The notes beneath the pieces are model-generated. The model had not been told where the DNA came from, did no database searches, and saw nothing but the letters and a program-made list of their open reading frames with translations. The position numbers were made by a program, and so were the translations under genes. Positions 25,611 through 33,796 of a stretch of DNA of 50,040 nucleotides are shown here, piece after piece; the stretch's first letter is position 1; every line of letters starts with the position of its first letter. The stretch is taken from positions 1 through 50,040 of the IMG/VR virus record IMGVR_UViG_3300042458_002566, one strand, 5' to 3'. The stretch is from a virus.

Positions 25611-26235
25611 TTCTCCTCTTTCTCTCTCTAATCCGCATACACTCTACGCACGTTCGGTATGGGCGTCCGCTTTTTTTTACGTACCACTTCTCCCCGTAAA
25701 CGCTGAAGTCGTGACCCTTTCTGCAGTGATTTGGTTTTTTGGGTTCTATTCCCTTTTCCTTCTGTCTGCGTGCAACGCGTTCTTTCTTCCATCTCTTTTG
25801 ACAAGTCCTGCAATCTCGTGTATCAAGACCGGTATGTTTGCTTATTTTTTTGATTGTGTTCGCTTCATCGTATGGATGTCCATATGGGCAGTGTGTTTTT
25901 TTTCTCTGCGTGTTGTTGCCGTTCGTAACAGAATAACGCTGATTATGGGAACGAGTCTCGGCCTCTAGGTGGTCAGGGCGAACGCATGGTGGGTTATTGC
26001 AGGTATGGCAGACTTCAAGCCCTTTCGGCACCCGCTTACCATTTGCTTTTTGCCAGCTGTATACGTGGGCGCCAAGTTTTTTATTGACTCCATCTTGCTT
26101 GCATACAAAATGACCGTATTTTTTTACCTTATGCGCAGTCCATTCCCAGCAATCTGGATAATTTGGATTTGGTCCAGACTTGTCCACTTTTTCCCAAAAA
26201 CGTTCTTCTTCTGGTATTGGTTTTCTTCCTGCCAT
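25603..26235 (-). CDS. HNH homing endonuclease with two C-terminal zinc fingers
   Basis: 210 residues. Same plan as its neighbour: PDCWEWTA near 28, HNH core GAHVYSWQKANG...LEVCHTCNNPPCVRPDHL near 55-91, then two copies of a C-x2-GH...C-x2-C unit (THCPYGHPYDE with CRTCQ, and NHCRKGHDFSVYG with YRTCVEC). The second copy matches the single finger of the 152-residue paralogue, pointing to finger duplication or loss between them. It begins 4 nt after the nrdJ stop, so it is probably co-transcribed with nrdJ. Lys/Arg-rich C-terminus suits DNA binding. Confidence 0.9.
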   Translation of the reverse strand: MAGRKPIPEEERFWEKVDKSGPNPNYPDCWEWTAHKVKKYGHFVCKQDGVNKKLGAHVYSWQKANGKRVPKGLEVCHTCNNPPCVRPDHLEAETRSHNQRYSVTNGNNTQRKKTHCPYGHPYDEANTIKKISKHTGLDTRDCRTCQKRWKKERVARRQKEKGIEPKKPNHCRKGHDFSVYGEKWYVKKSGRPYRTCVECMRIRERKRRNG

Positions 26236-26239
26236 GCCT

Positions 26240-28165
26240 CTACTTTATCGGGCAAGCACCTGTTGCGCAATTGTCGAGGTCCAAATCACCCATAAAAGTT
26301 ACATCTTGCAATGGCGCAGAGAAGTCAACCTTGGCGAGCATCTTGTTGTACTCCTCCTTGGTGATTTCTTCATATGGAGGAAGAGAGAAGTTGTGGTCTA
26401 CGTGGAGCAGGAACGAAACTGACTTAACGCTCTTGTCGTAGTTCTTTGAAAGCCATTCCTGGATTTCTCCAAGCTCTTCCTTGCGGTAGTAGACAGTAAC
26501 CGACACGGCGTTATCTGCCCATTCAGTTTGCATCTTCTTTACCCATTCAAGCTGTTGCACAGCAGTCATTGCCGCAGCAAGTGTCGAACCCTCTGGTGAC
26601 ATGCATGGGAAGTCCACAACATAGCGAGTGTGGTCTTCTCTGCCGTCGATTCCAATATCCCACTGAATCTTGTATCCACGCTTGCGACAAGCCTCAACGA
26701 GTGGGTCTGAAGAACCAAAGCGAACACGTCTCACATAGAAAGGAGCAAATGCAGGGTGAATTCCAGGAGTCACTCCAGGAAGTAATGAAAGCGTTCCTGA
26801 TGGCTGAACGGTCGTCAAACGAACTGATGCTGGCCATCCACGCTCTGCGGAGTATTGCTTATCAAATTCCTGCAAATACTCGTAAGCAGGGGACAACCAC
26901 GAAACTTGTTCCTCTGAACACTGGAGGATTCCAGTAACAGACTGACCAAGTCGTGCATTCTTGCTCACGATGTTTGTTGTCTTTTCGTATGGATAAGCCA
27001 TGCGAGTGATTTGCTTTTGTGTCTTGTAGAGCAAGCTTGAGATTTCTTTAAATTGCTCAAGGGACTCAACGTTTGGCAGGAATATTGTTGCCAAGTTGCA
27101 CGACTCTCCATCAGCAAGTGCGATTTCAGCACAAGGGTTAAAGCCCTCAATTGAGTTGTCAGGCTTTGCTTCACCAAGTCTTCCGAACTTACGAGCAAGT
27201 CGACGATTCAACAAGCCGTAAGGCTCGCCGGTTCCGTCGTACCCCTTCCACAGTTCCGACATGATTTCGTCGTAGTGGTCGGCGTATATGGAGTTGTTGG
27301 AGTTCGCTCTCCACGCAGGAATATTCCCAGATGCCCAATTTTTTGCACGGAGGAAAAGAACGTCGTCCGGGTCACCCATCGCAATCTGTGCTGAACGACG
27401 TGATGAGCCTGAAACCACAATGCGGCCAATGATGTTACAGATGTCTAGGACATCAATTGAACGGAGCTTCTTGCCCTCACGATTCTGCATCACTTTGCAA
27501 ATGTCGGCAATACCATCAATCAGTGCTCCTGGGCCAGATGCAGTGCCACCAAATGTCTTCAATGGCGCACCGTATTCACGGATAAGAACTGTTGAGTATG
27601 AGAAAGACTTACCCGTGTCGAAATATGACTTCAACACTGCATGCAAGAGACGCTTCCAACCTTGACGTGAGTCAGGGACAATGATGTCTGCATCGTTGGA
27701 ACGTTCGTGCGTGATTGTGACTCCTGCTTTAACCTTTGGCAAGTCGTGAATCTTTGAGCGCTCAACGGAGAAGCCAACGCCACCACCAAGCATCAAGTAT
27801 TCGAACAACAATTCAAAGTCTTCAATCTTTTCGATGTTGGTGAAGTAGCAGTTGTTAAGTGATGTTGCATTGAACTTCTGAACAAGAGGCGTTCCAAGCT
27901 GCCAAAGCGAACGACCAGAGAATGAGCAACGAAGATTAAAGCAGTGGTCAAACAGTGCCTCTGCTTCTTCTTTTGTGTACTCAACTCCAACTTCCATTGC
28001 TCCATTGATTACGCGCTGAAGGGTTTCTGGCCAAGTTTCGTTGTTTCCATCTTCTTTCTTGCGGCTGTAAGTACGAAGAAATACAATTTCCCCCATACCG
28101 TTGAAGCCCCAAGGAGCTTGTTTTAGAGAATACGAATCCACGAATGATTGGTCAAGCGAAGTCAT
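26240..28165 (-). CDS. nrdJ: Adenosylcobalamin-dependent (class II) ribonucleotide reductase
   Basis: 641 residues, similar to monomeric class II enzymes of the RTPR type. It converts ribonucleotides to deoxyribonucleotides with vitamin B12 and a thiyl radical. Key residues: first redox Cys C106 in NNCYFTNI, the catalytic block FNPCAEI (C345 and E347), C356 in ESCNLAT, and the C-terminal thiol pair CATGAC (C633, C638). GGGVGFSVERS and SSRRSAQIAMG fit the substrate-binding region. It starts after CAGGAC and heads a minus-strand unit with two HNH genes. A B12-dependent enzyme works without a small subunit but needs host or scavenged cobalamin. No intein or intron is seen. Confidence 0.95.
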   Translation of the reverse strand: MTSLDQSFVDSYSLKQAPWGFNGMGEIVFLRTYSRKKEDGNNETWPETLQRVINGAMEVGVEYTKEEAEALFDHCFNLRCSFSGRSLWQLGTPLVQKFNATSLNNCYFTNIEKIEDFELLFEYLMLGGGVGFSVERSKIHDLPKVKAGVTITHERSNDADIIVPDSRQGWKRLLHAVLKSYFDTGKSFSYSTVLIREYGAPLKTFGGTASGPGALIDGIADICKVMQNREGKKLRSIDVLDICNIIGRIVVSGSSRRSAQIAMGDPDDVLFLRAKNWASGNIPAWRANSNNSIYADHYDEIMSELWKGYDGTGEPYGLLNRRLARKFGRLGEAKPDNSIEGFNPCAEIALADGESCNLATIFLPNVESLEQFKEISSLLYKTQKQITRMAYPYEKTTNIVSKNARLGQSVTGILQCSEEQVSWLSPAYEYLQEFDKQYSAERGWPASVRLTTVQPSGTLSLLPGVTPGIHPAFAPFYVRRVRFGSSDPLVEACRKRGYKIQWDIGIDGREDHTRYVVDFPCMSPEGSTLAAAMTAVQQLEWVKKMQTEWADNAVSVTVYYRKEELGEIQEWLSKNYDKSVKSVSFLLHVDHNFSLPPYEEITKEEYNKMLAKVDFSAPLQDVTFMGDLDLDNCATGACPIK

Positions 28166-28257
28166 GATTTGTCCTGTTGTGATAGTGATTTGAGTAGGTA
28201 TCGATTTTAACTTAGCCGAGAATACTGAAAGGGTCTAAAGTCGTAGTAACTTTGCTC

Positions 28258-28596
28258 TTAGTTTGTCCATTTTTTTATTAACCCAAGTCGCTCGGCTTCG
28301 GCATATGGTATCTGTTTACCCTTCTTGTGCAACAGAACTTTTGTTTTTATCGAAGGTGTTATTTGTCTCTCTTCGTGTATGTCTTCTTCTACCAAAAAAG
28401 TTTGAACAACTTTAAGTGATTCAATCATTCCGAACCCAGCTATCCTCGTATGGGATGAGTTATCCCCAGCACAGTCCCCAGTTGGATGCCCACACACGAG
28501 GCACGGAGTCCTATCAGCTGGCAGAATTGTGACGTTGTCGAATAGATTGCGCGAACGACCATACAAGTCGTCGTATGAGTTGTCATAAAATGGCAT
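28258..28596 (-). CDS. Hypothetical phage protein with Cys-rich segment, 112 aa
   Basis: Preceded by no Shine-Dalgarno sequence but by a TATAAT box 7 nt before the ATG, so translation may be leaderless. N-terminus is Asp/Tyr-rich (YDNSYDDLYGRSRNLFDN), then TPCLVCGHPTGDC, a possible zinc-binding knuckle, followed by SHTRIAGFG and a C-terminal Lys-rich end. The Cys pattern with a following His could form a single zinc site. No family recognised. Lies between nrdJ and the 215-residue gene. Confidence 0.65.
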   Translation of the reverse strand: MPFYDNSYDDLYGRSRNLFDNVTILPADRTPCLVCGHPTGDCAGDNSSHTRIAGFGMIESLKVVQTFLVEEDIHEERQITPSIKTKVLLHKKGKQIPYAEAERLGLIKKWTN

Positions 28597-28603
28597 TTGA
28601 ATT

Positions 28604-28609
28604 ATTATA
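28604..28609 (-). promoter_or_regulatory. Perfect -10 box, probable leaderless transcript
   Basis: TATAAT on the minus strand, 7 nt upstream of the ATG at 28596, which places the transcription start at or near the start codon. No good -35 box is seen 17 nt further upstream. Confidence 0.5.
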
Positions 28610-28611
28610 CT

Positions 28612-29259
28612 TTAATAAAATTCTTGTATATGAAATCCATTTGAATTAATCAGGCTTACCAGCTCCTCGTATGCCTCGTCCGGGAGGTCGTCAACAACCT
28701 TGTTTTTCAAGGCTCGCCTCATTGACTGTGGATACTTTGAATTCCTAAAATTCTTGCCTCCACCATTGGTGTAGATGAGGGTGTCAAACCACTTCAGTGT
28801 CCGTCCCAGCTCGTATGCATAAGGAACGGCAAGAATTGTAGTCACAAAACCGCCATCCTCTACGGCCTTCTGGTCTAAAGTGACGTTTGTTACCGTAATG
28901 CACTCTTTCACTGGTTTTGATGCGTCCAGAAATGCATCTGCTAGCGATAAACCCTCTGTCTCGGCCATATCTGCAGAACAGTAACCCTCGGCCACCATTG
29001 TTATCGAAGACACCCCCCAGTATCGCCTGAGAACCGCACAGAGCTCCGTACAGCGTGCTAAACGCTCTTCTGGGTCAATCTTCATCAAATCCTGCCTTAT
29101 CTGGCAGACAATGGCTAGTCGCTCTTCATCCCAGCCAAAAAAATTGATAGCCAGGTCTTCGCCGATTCCGAATTCTTTTACGCTGGTCGACTTTGCTAGT
29201 TGGGCGGCAGTTATAGCAAGAGCTATTTTACTATAATCATTGTCATAAGAGCCTTCCAC
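28612..29259 (-). CDS. Hypothetical phage protein, 215 aa
   Basis: Starts with GTG. Soluble mixed alpha/beta sequence with no signal peptide or membrane segment: DYSKIALAITAAQLA, a WDEERLAIVCQIRQDLMKI helix, SSITMVAEGYCS and VTLDQKAVEDGGFVTTILAVPYAYELG. A short Lys-rich stretch near 165-190 follows a GGGKNFR loop. I do not recognise a family. It is the most upstream minus-strand gene of the 23-29 kb block and is divergent from the histone-like gene; the 81-nt gap between them has an imperfect GTGG/CCAC inverted repeat (29299-29315) that could serve as operator. Confidence 0.65.
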   Translation of the reverse strand: MEGSYDNDYSKIALAITAAQLAKSTSVKEFGIGEDLAINFFGWDEERLAIVCQIRQDLMKIDPEERLARCTELCAVLRRYWGVSSITMVAEGYCSADMAETEGLSLADAFLDASKPVKECITVTNVTLDQKAVEDGGFVTTILAVPYAYELGRTLKWFDTLIYTNGGGKNFRNSKYPQSMRRALKNKVVDDLPDEAYEELVSLINSNGFHIQEFY

Positions 29260-29340
29260 GGCAACAGCCTAGGTCGGACCGCGCTTCTACAGGGGAGGTG
29301 GTTCCGCCACGGTGGTAAATGGTTTGATAAAGTCAAGGTC

Positions 29341-29604
29341 ATGGCAACATCAAAGAAAAAGACAACAGCAAAAAAGGCCCCTGCAAAGAAGGCTGCCGCA
29401 AAGAAGGCTCCTGCAAAGAAGGCTGCTCCAAAAAGCACTTTTGCAAAAGCAGAAGACTTCGTAGAAGCAGTAGCAGCAAAGCAAGTGGCTGAGCATGCAG
29501 ACAAAATTGAACAACTTATCGACAGCATTCCAGCGCAAGTATCAGTTGATGCTCGCGGCTTGAAGAAGTGGTTGCGAAAGTTGTTTAAGGGTATCGCAAA
29601 ATAA
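29341..29604 (+). CDS. Histone H1-like basic protein with PAKKA repeats
   Basis: 87 residues from the ATG at 29341; longer in-frame versions extend into the divergent promoter region and are unlikely. Residues 5-33 are Lys/Ala/Pro repeats (KKAPAKKAAAKKAPAKKAAP), like histone H1 tails and the tails of actinobacterial nucleoid proteins. The rest is a helical domain (AEDFVEAVAAKQVAEHADKIEQLIDSIPAQV) ending in basic KKWLRKLFKG. It probably binds DNA non-specifically, compacting phage DNA or altering host nucleoid structure; that is inference. Upstream AAGG is very close to the ATG. Confidence 0.75.
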   Translation: MATSKKKTTAKKAPAKKAAAKKAPAKKAAPKSTFAKAEDFVEAVAAKQVAEHADKIEQLIDSIPAQVSVDARGLKKWLRKLFKGIAK

Positions 29605-29614
29605 CTTCCTCTTC

Positions 29615-29629
29615 CACCATAATGGTGGG
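29615..29629 (+). other. Inverted repeat between small genes
   Basis: CCACCATAATGGTGG is a 7-bp inverted repeat around one base, 10 nt after the histone-like gene and just before the GTG start of the next. It has no T-run. It may be a protein-binding site or hide the start of the next gene. Confidence 0.35.
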
Positions 29630-29631
29630 CT

Positions 29632-30054
29632 GTGACAACTGAACATCGCAAAGCGCCACGCCAAGATGTGGTTCAAATTACCCGTGAGGGTGCTTGGGGA
29701 AAAGTCGAATACCGACACTTGCTTTCTTGTGGGCACACTGAAACACGTGCGCGCGCTGCTTCGACGCCAAAATTAGCTTGTGCATGGTGTCTTCGTGCTG
29801 TGGAAAAAGATGGCGAAATGAAAGCTCTTACCGCCGGAGCCATTCCAACAGACATTGATGACAATGTAAAATTTGTTGAAGAAGAAATTGATATAAGCAA
29901 AATGAAAGCTGCAATTGCTTCAAAGTTTAAAATACCATTAGAAGCAATAGATATTGTCGCAACAGACATCTCCGGAAATCTTGTAGTAAAACACGCTCTG
30001 GTATTTCTTTCTTCATCCGACGTCGCTAGGATAACCAAACCTAATCCGACGTAA
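29632..30054 (+). CDS. Hypothetical Cys/His-containing protein, 140 aa
   Basis: GTG start. Residues 32-52 hold LSCGHTETRARAASTPKLACAWC, a C-x-H...C-x2-C set typical of small zinc-binding phage proteins. The C-terminal half (SKMKAAIASKFKIPLEAIDIVATDISGNLVVKHALVFL) looks like a compact alpha/beta domain. It is 9 nt ahead of the WhiB gene and probably shares its message. No family assigned. Confidence 0.65.
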   Translation: MTTEHRKAPRQDVVQITREGAWGKVEYRHLLSCGHTETRARAASTPKLACAWCLRAVEKDGEMKALTAGAIPTDIDDNVKFVEEEIDISKMKAAIASKFKIPLEAIDIVATDISGNLVVKHALVFLSSSDVARITKPNPT

Positions 30055-30063
30055 GGAGTTGAA

Positions 30064-30456
30064 TTGTTGCCAAACTACGATGCGCCGCCAGCAGAGGGAA
30101 ACTGCAAAGGACACGATGTTGACAAGTGGTTCCCAGTAATCGAAAAAGGTTTGCCAAGGGAACAGTGGCTTAAATTTAGGGCAGATACAAAAGAAGCAAT
30201 TGAGCTTTGCAACTCATGCCCATCAATGGAGCACTGTCTTGAGTATTCACTTCGTCATGAACCAATTGGTATTTGGGGAGGGAAAACAGAAGCTGAACGC
30301 GCAATGATGAGAAGTGACAAAGGGATTCTCCTATCTCGAGAAGCAAGAATTTTCCTTCCTGGAATCGGAAGGCGAAACGCCAATGGGTTTGCATATAAGG
30401 GCAACTATCGCCTTAAGGATGCGGCAATAAAGAAAGCCCTGCGGGAAGCACAGTGA
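30064..30456 (+). CDS. WhiB-family iron-sulfur transcription factor
   Basis: 130 residues, starting at TTG (30064, or the adjacent TTG at 30067) after AAGGAG. Four cluster cysteines are present: C14, C49, C52 and C58 in the pattern C...CxxCxxxxxC, followed by the family's GIWGG turn and a basic segment (KTEAER). WhiB proteins bind a [4Fe-4S] cluster and contact sigma factor region 4 to tune promoters; phage versions can interfere with host WhiB regulators. The ~55-residue tail beyond the WhiB core is unusual and basic. Its stop overlaps the primase-helicase start by 4 nt (GTGA), so the two are translated together. Confidence 0.92.
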   Translation: MLPNYDAPPAEGNCKGHDVDKWFPVIEKGLPREQWLKFRADTKEAIELCNSCPSMEHCLEYSLRHEPIGIWGGKTEAERAMMRSDKGILLSREARIFLPGIGRRNANGFAYKGNYRLKDAAIKKALREAQ

Positions 30457-32279
30457 CAACGCCCGGACCAATCGTCCAGAACTTCCTTGACAGACTTGAT
30501 GGGGTCAGGCAAAGTGGCGGGAACTTTATGGCACGCTGCCCTTGCAGGAATGACGATAACAACCCATCTCTTTCTGTAAGTGAGGGAACAGATGGTCGCG
30601 TTTTGGTTCATTGCCATAGAGGCAATGGGTGCGATGTCGCAGAGATATGTGCTTCGGTTGGTTTAGCGATTTCCGACATAATGCCCCAAAACGGCACGAG
30701 CACAATTTACGAAAAGCCAATTGTTAAAAAAGAAAAACAACAAACGTCAACGCAGGCGCCAAAGCCCATCATTAAAGAGGAGCTTAAATTTGTTTGCTCT
30801 TATGACTACATCGACGAATCTGGTGAATTGCTGTTTCAAAAAGTTCGATATACAAATCAGGATGGTGTTAAGACTTTTCGACAGAGAAAACCGGTTGAGA
30901 ATGGCGGATGGTCATATTCGCTTTCAGAAGTTCCAAAAATTCTCTACAATCTTCCAGCTGTTCTTGCTGCAAAAGATTCTGGAACGCCAATTTGGGTAGT
31001 TGAGGGAGAGAAAGACGCAGACACACTTATTGCGTTGGGGTATGTTGCAACAACAATGCCCGGTGGAGCTGGACACTGGCTCGACATCCACACAGAAGCG
31101 CTTAAAGGCGCAGTTGTAGACATCGTCGCAGATAACGATGCCCCTGGAAGAGAGCATGCTTCAAAACTGCTGAAAGTCTTAACAGATGCAGGGTGCGATG
31201 CGCAGGCATGGGTTTGCCCAGATGTAAAAGACATTACTGACCACCTATCTTCAGGTGGGACATTTGAGACACTTGTCGCATTTTCGCCATCTGAAGAAAA
31301 TGAATCAGAGCATGTTGAAAATGTCGAAAATGAATTTCAAGAAGATAGCGAGCCAATCGAAGAAAAGAAAGAATCTGTTTTTGATTCGGCGCTCGTAAAG
31401 ATTCAAGAACTATTTGGTAGGGAGGACTTAAGTCCTGGTCAAATGGTTTCAAAAATGTCGATGATTCTTTCTGCAACTACATCGAAGCAAATCACGGACC
31501 CAGGCAGACTGGTTCAATGGAACGACTTTATTGCGGAGCAGGTTGATGAATCTTACGACTGGGTTATTCCTGGTCTTCTTGAACGTGGCGAAAGAGTAAT
31601 CGTTGTTGCTGCCGAAGGCGTTGGCAAGACTATGCTCGCGCGGCAAGTTGCGCTTTGTGCTGCTGCTGGTATTCACCCTTTCACGTACGGGCAGATGAAG
31701 CCCGTCGTAACTTTGACCGTTGACCTTGAAAACCCTGAGCGAATTATTCGAAGAGCATCTTCTGCAATCCTTACGCAAGCAATGCGTCGCGGACATGTCG
31801 CCAGGGTTTATGGAGAGGTTTTAACCAAACCGTCTGGAATGGACCTATTGAAGCCAGAAGACAGATTGATTCTTGAAGAAGCGATTGAGCGAGTCAAGCC
31901 AGACATTTTGGTGATGGGTCCTTTGTATAAGGCATTCGTCGACCCAGGCGGACGAACCTCAGAGGCCATTGCTGTTGAGGTTGCCAAGTACCTAGACACA
32001 ATTAGAACAGTTTATGGATGCGCTCTTTGGCTCGAGCACCACGCACCACTTGGAACAACTCTTAATACAAGAGAATTGCGTCCTTTTGGTTCTGCTGTTT
32101 GGTCGCGCTGGCCGGAGTTTGGTATTTCTCTTCAACCGGACCCGACAGCCAACGAGCCATACGTTTACGACGTTCGGCACTTCAGAGGAGCTCGCGACCA
32201 ACGTCAGTGGCCTTTGAAAATCAAACGAGGCAAGGTATTCCCGTTCGAAGTGATTGAGTTCATGAAAGTTGACAAATAA
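30453..32279 (+). CDS. Primase-helicase: zinc finger, TOPRIM and RepA/DnaB-like ATPase
   Basis: 608 residues with GTG start. Zinc-binding N-terminus (about 29-60: CPC...VHCHRGNGC), as in CHC2 primases. TOPRIM-like middle (about 165-265): WVVEGEKDADTL supplies the catalytic Glu and DIVADNDAPG the DxD. A linker rich in Glu/Asn/Val (about 280-310) joins a RecA-fold ATPase with Walker A EGVGKT (about 389) and Walker B-like PDILVMGP, plus LEHHAP near 530, as in AAA_25/RepA helicases. It should prime and unwind DNA at the phage fork. Length suits the fused type. Confidence 0.92.
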   Translation: MTTPGPIVQNFLDRLDGVRQSGGNFMARCPCRNDDNNPSLSVSEGTDGRVLVHCHRGNGCDVAEICASVGLAISDIMPQNGTSTIYEKPIVKKEKQQTSTQAPKPIIKEELKFVCSYDYIDESGELLFQKVRYTNQDGVKTFRQRKPVENGGWSYSLSEVPKILYNLPAVLAAKDSGTPIWVVEGEKDADTLIALGYVATTMPGGAGHWLDIHTEALKGAVVDIVADNDAPGREHASKLLKVLTDAGCDAQAWVCPDVKDITDHLSSGGTFETLVAFSPSEENESEHVENVENEFQEDSEPIEEKKESVFDSALVKIQELFGREDLSPGQMVSKMSMILSATTSKQITDPGRLVQWNDFIAEQVDESYDWVIPGLLERGERVIVVAAEGVGKTMLARQVALCAAAGIHPFTYGQMKPVVTLTVDLENPERIIRRASSAILTQAMRRGHVARVYGEVLTKPSGMDLLKPEDRLILEEAIERVKPDILVMGPLYKAFVDPGGRTSEAIAVEVAKYLDTIRTVYGCALWLEHHAPLGTTLNTRELRPFGSAVWSRWPEFGISLQPDPTANEPYVYDVRHFRGARDQRQWPLKIKRGKVFPFEVIEFMKVDK

Positions 32280-32296
32280 GTCACTAAGATAGGGTA

Positions 32297-32938
32297 ATGA
32301 GCGAAGACAAAAGCAATAAAATTGCTACGCGTGAGTTTCTTGGTGAAAGAGACATGCGAATATTTAAGCTTCGCCAAGCTGGCACTTCGACATCCGAAAT
32401 AGCAAGACGTTTTGGAATGACAACGAGCGCTGTGTCTAAAGCAATTTCTCGTCAGTTAGAGAAAATGAACCGCGAGACCTTGATGGCTTACCCGGAAGTT
32501 CTTCGGCTTGAACTTGAAAGACTGGACAGTCTTCAGCAGGCAATTTGGCCATTAACCCAACACAGAAGACAGGTGATGGATGATGGAACAGAAGTTGCCG
32601 TTGAGCCGGACTTGAAGGCGATACAGCAGGTTCTTTCCATCATGGATAGGCGCACAAAACTTCTAGGCATGGACCAAACCAACATCAGCGTTCAGATGGA
32701 TGTTGGGAATAAGACGAGCGAAACGATAAAGGCAACACTTGCTGGCTCTGAACAGCTCAAGCAAATTGGAAATACATTTGACCCAGAATCAGAAGCAAGG
32801 CAACTTCTTCAACTAATGGGGATGTCTGGAGTTCTCCCAGAAAGCGCTGTGAGACAAATGTTGGGTGAAGCAGACATCGTTGATGCTGAGATAGTATCCG
32901 TAGAAGAAGAACCAAACGAAGAGGAAACAGATGAGTGA
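32297..32938 (+). CDS. HTH protein, possible terminase small subunit
   Basis: 213 residues. A helix-turn-helix at about 20-55 (IFKLRQAGTSTSEIARRFGMTTSAVSKAISR) is clear. A long helical middle follows (ELERLDSLQQAIWPLTQHRRQV, AIQQVLSIMDRRTKLLGMD), then an acidic C-terminus. The arrangement of HTH, oligomerisation helices and acidic tail is that of many terminase small subunits, and RRTKLLGMD is common in them. A transcription regulator is the alternative. The head genes are over 13 kb away, so the neighbourhood does not decide. Its stop overlaps the next gene by 8 nt. Confidence 0.7.
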   Translation: MSEDKSNKIATREFLGERDMRIFKLRQAGTSTSEIARRFGMTTSAVSKAISRQLEKMNRETLMAYPEVLRLELERLDSLQQAIWPLTQHRRQVMDDGTEVAVEPDLKAIQQVLSIMDRRTKLLGMDQTNISVQMDVGNKTSETIKATLAGSEQLKQIGNTFDPESEARQLLQLMGMSGVLPESAVRQMLGEADIVDAEIVSVEEEPNEEETDE

Positions 32939-33230
32939 CAGCAACCTTGAAGCTGCAATGAAGGCCGTCGCTGATTCGACAGATTTGTCGGTAAGACCAC
33001 TAGAAAAAGAAGACGAAGGACCAACCAACACATCGGTCCTAATCAGAACCACGGACGAGGTCAGGGAGCGCTGGAGGCAGGCTGCGGCCGTCGATGGTAA
33101 AACCATGTCGGCGTGGATACGAGACGTGCTAAATGCGAAGGCAAAGACGCTACTTGAATGTGAGCACCCTTCGGTCAGGCGCTACCCATGGTCTGTTACC
33201 TGCTTAAAATGCGGTCAAAGACTGCAATAA
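32931..33230 (+). CDS. Ribbon-helix-helix protein with C-terminal zinc ribbon
   Basis: 99 residues. SVLIRTTDEVRERWRQAAAVDGKTMSAWIRDVLNAKA (about 34-70) has the strand-helix-turn-helix pattern of Arc/CopG DNA-binding proteins. The C-terminus CEHPSVRRYPWSVTCLKCG offers four ligands for a small zinc ribbon. It likely represses or activates phage promoters. No toxin partner flanks it. It overlaps the upstream HTH gene, suggesting a regulatory pair. Confidence 0.75.
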   Translation: MSDSNLEAAMKAVADSTDLSVRPLEKEDEGPTNTSVLIRTTDEVRERWRQAAAVDGKTMSAWIRDVLNAKAKTLLECEHPSVRRYPWSVTCLKCGQRLQ

Positions 33231-33245
33231 ACACTTAACACGAAT

Positions 33246-33276
33246 CCGCTTCTATATCGCGTATTATTTTAAGCGG
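33246..33276 (+). promoter_or_regulatory. Stem-loop overlapping a ribosome-binding site
   Basis: CCGCTT (33246-33251) can pair with AAGCGG (33271-33276), the latter running into the Shine-Dalgarno GGAG of the 33285 gene. A TATTAT box lies in the loop. The stem could modulate translation; it is short, so support is moderate. Confidence 0.35.
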
Positions 33277-33284
33277 AGAAACAA

Positions 33285-33794
33285 ATGGCCAGCAGACAAG
33301 ATAAATCAGAAGATTACGGCCCGGAGTGGGTTGAGCAGGCTGTTGGCGAATTTTTAGCTGGTGTTGATTCCGAGTTAATGGAAAAATCAGCAAAAAACTC
33401 ATACACAAAACCGGAGCTACGAGAAAGAATTAAATCTCGCATTCTTGCCGGCTCTGATGGCGGCAAACCTGGCCAGTGGTCTGCCAGAAAAGCTCAATTG
33501 CTTGCTGTGCAGTACAGAAAAGCTGGTGGCGGTTATCGCGGCGGATTAAGCAAGACTCAGAGGTCTCTAAAGAAGTGGACGAAAGAAAAATGGACTACCA
33601 GCGATGGTAAGCCAGCAAACCGACCAGACGGAATGCGTAGATATCTTCCTGCAGCGGCATGGGAAAAACTAACACCAGCACAAAAAAATGCAACAAACAG
33701 GAAAAAGATTGCCGGAAGCAAAAAAGGAAAACAATTCGTTCCAAATACGATGAGAGCGGCAAAAGCTGGAAGAAGAGCGCGAAGGTCCAGATAG
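33285..33794 (+). CDS. DUF5872-like basic protein, 169 aa
   Basis: ATG with GGAG upstream. The C-terminal ~85 residues (RSLKKWTKEKWTTSDGKPA, RYLPAAAWEKLTPAQK, KKGKQFVPNT) match a small conserved domain I know as DUF5872, frequent in phages and large viruses. The N-terminal half has KPELRERIKSRILAGSDGGKPGQWSARKAQL, resembling another short phage domain. Net charge is very basic at the end (GRRARRSR). Function unknown; DNA or RNA binding is plausible. Confidence 0.75.
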   Translation: MASRQDKSEDYGPEWVEQAVGEFLAGVDSELMEKSAKNSYTKPELRERIKSRILAGSDGGKPGQWSARKAQLLAVQYRKAGGGYRGGLSKTQRSLKKWTKEKWTTSDGKPANRPDGMRRYLPAAAWEKLTPAQKNATNRKKIAGSKKGKQFVPNTMRAAKAGRRARRSR

Positions 33795-33796
33795 AA

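Noticed and set aside
25597-26441. Hydrophobic plus-strand frames opposite the HNH and nrdJ genes
   Set aside because: They are antisense shadows; the minus-strand products have complete family motifs.
32931-33230. Toxin-antitoxin pair with the ribbon-helix-helix gene as antitoxin
   Set aside because: Neither neighbour looks like a toxin, and a zinc ribbon follows the DNA-binding part.
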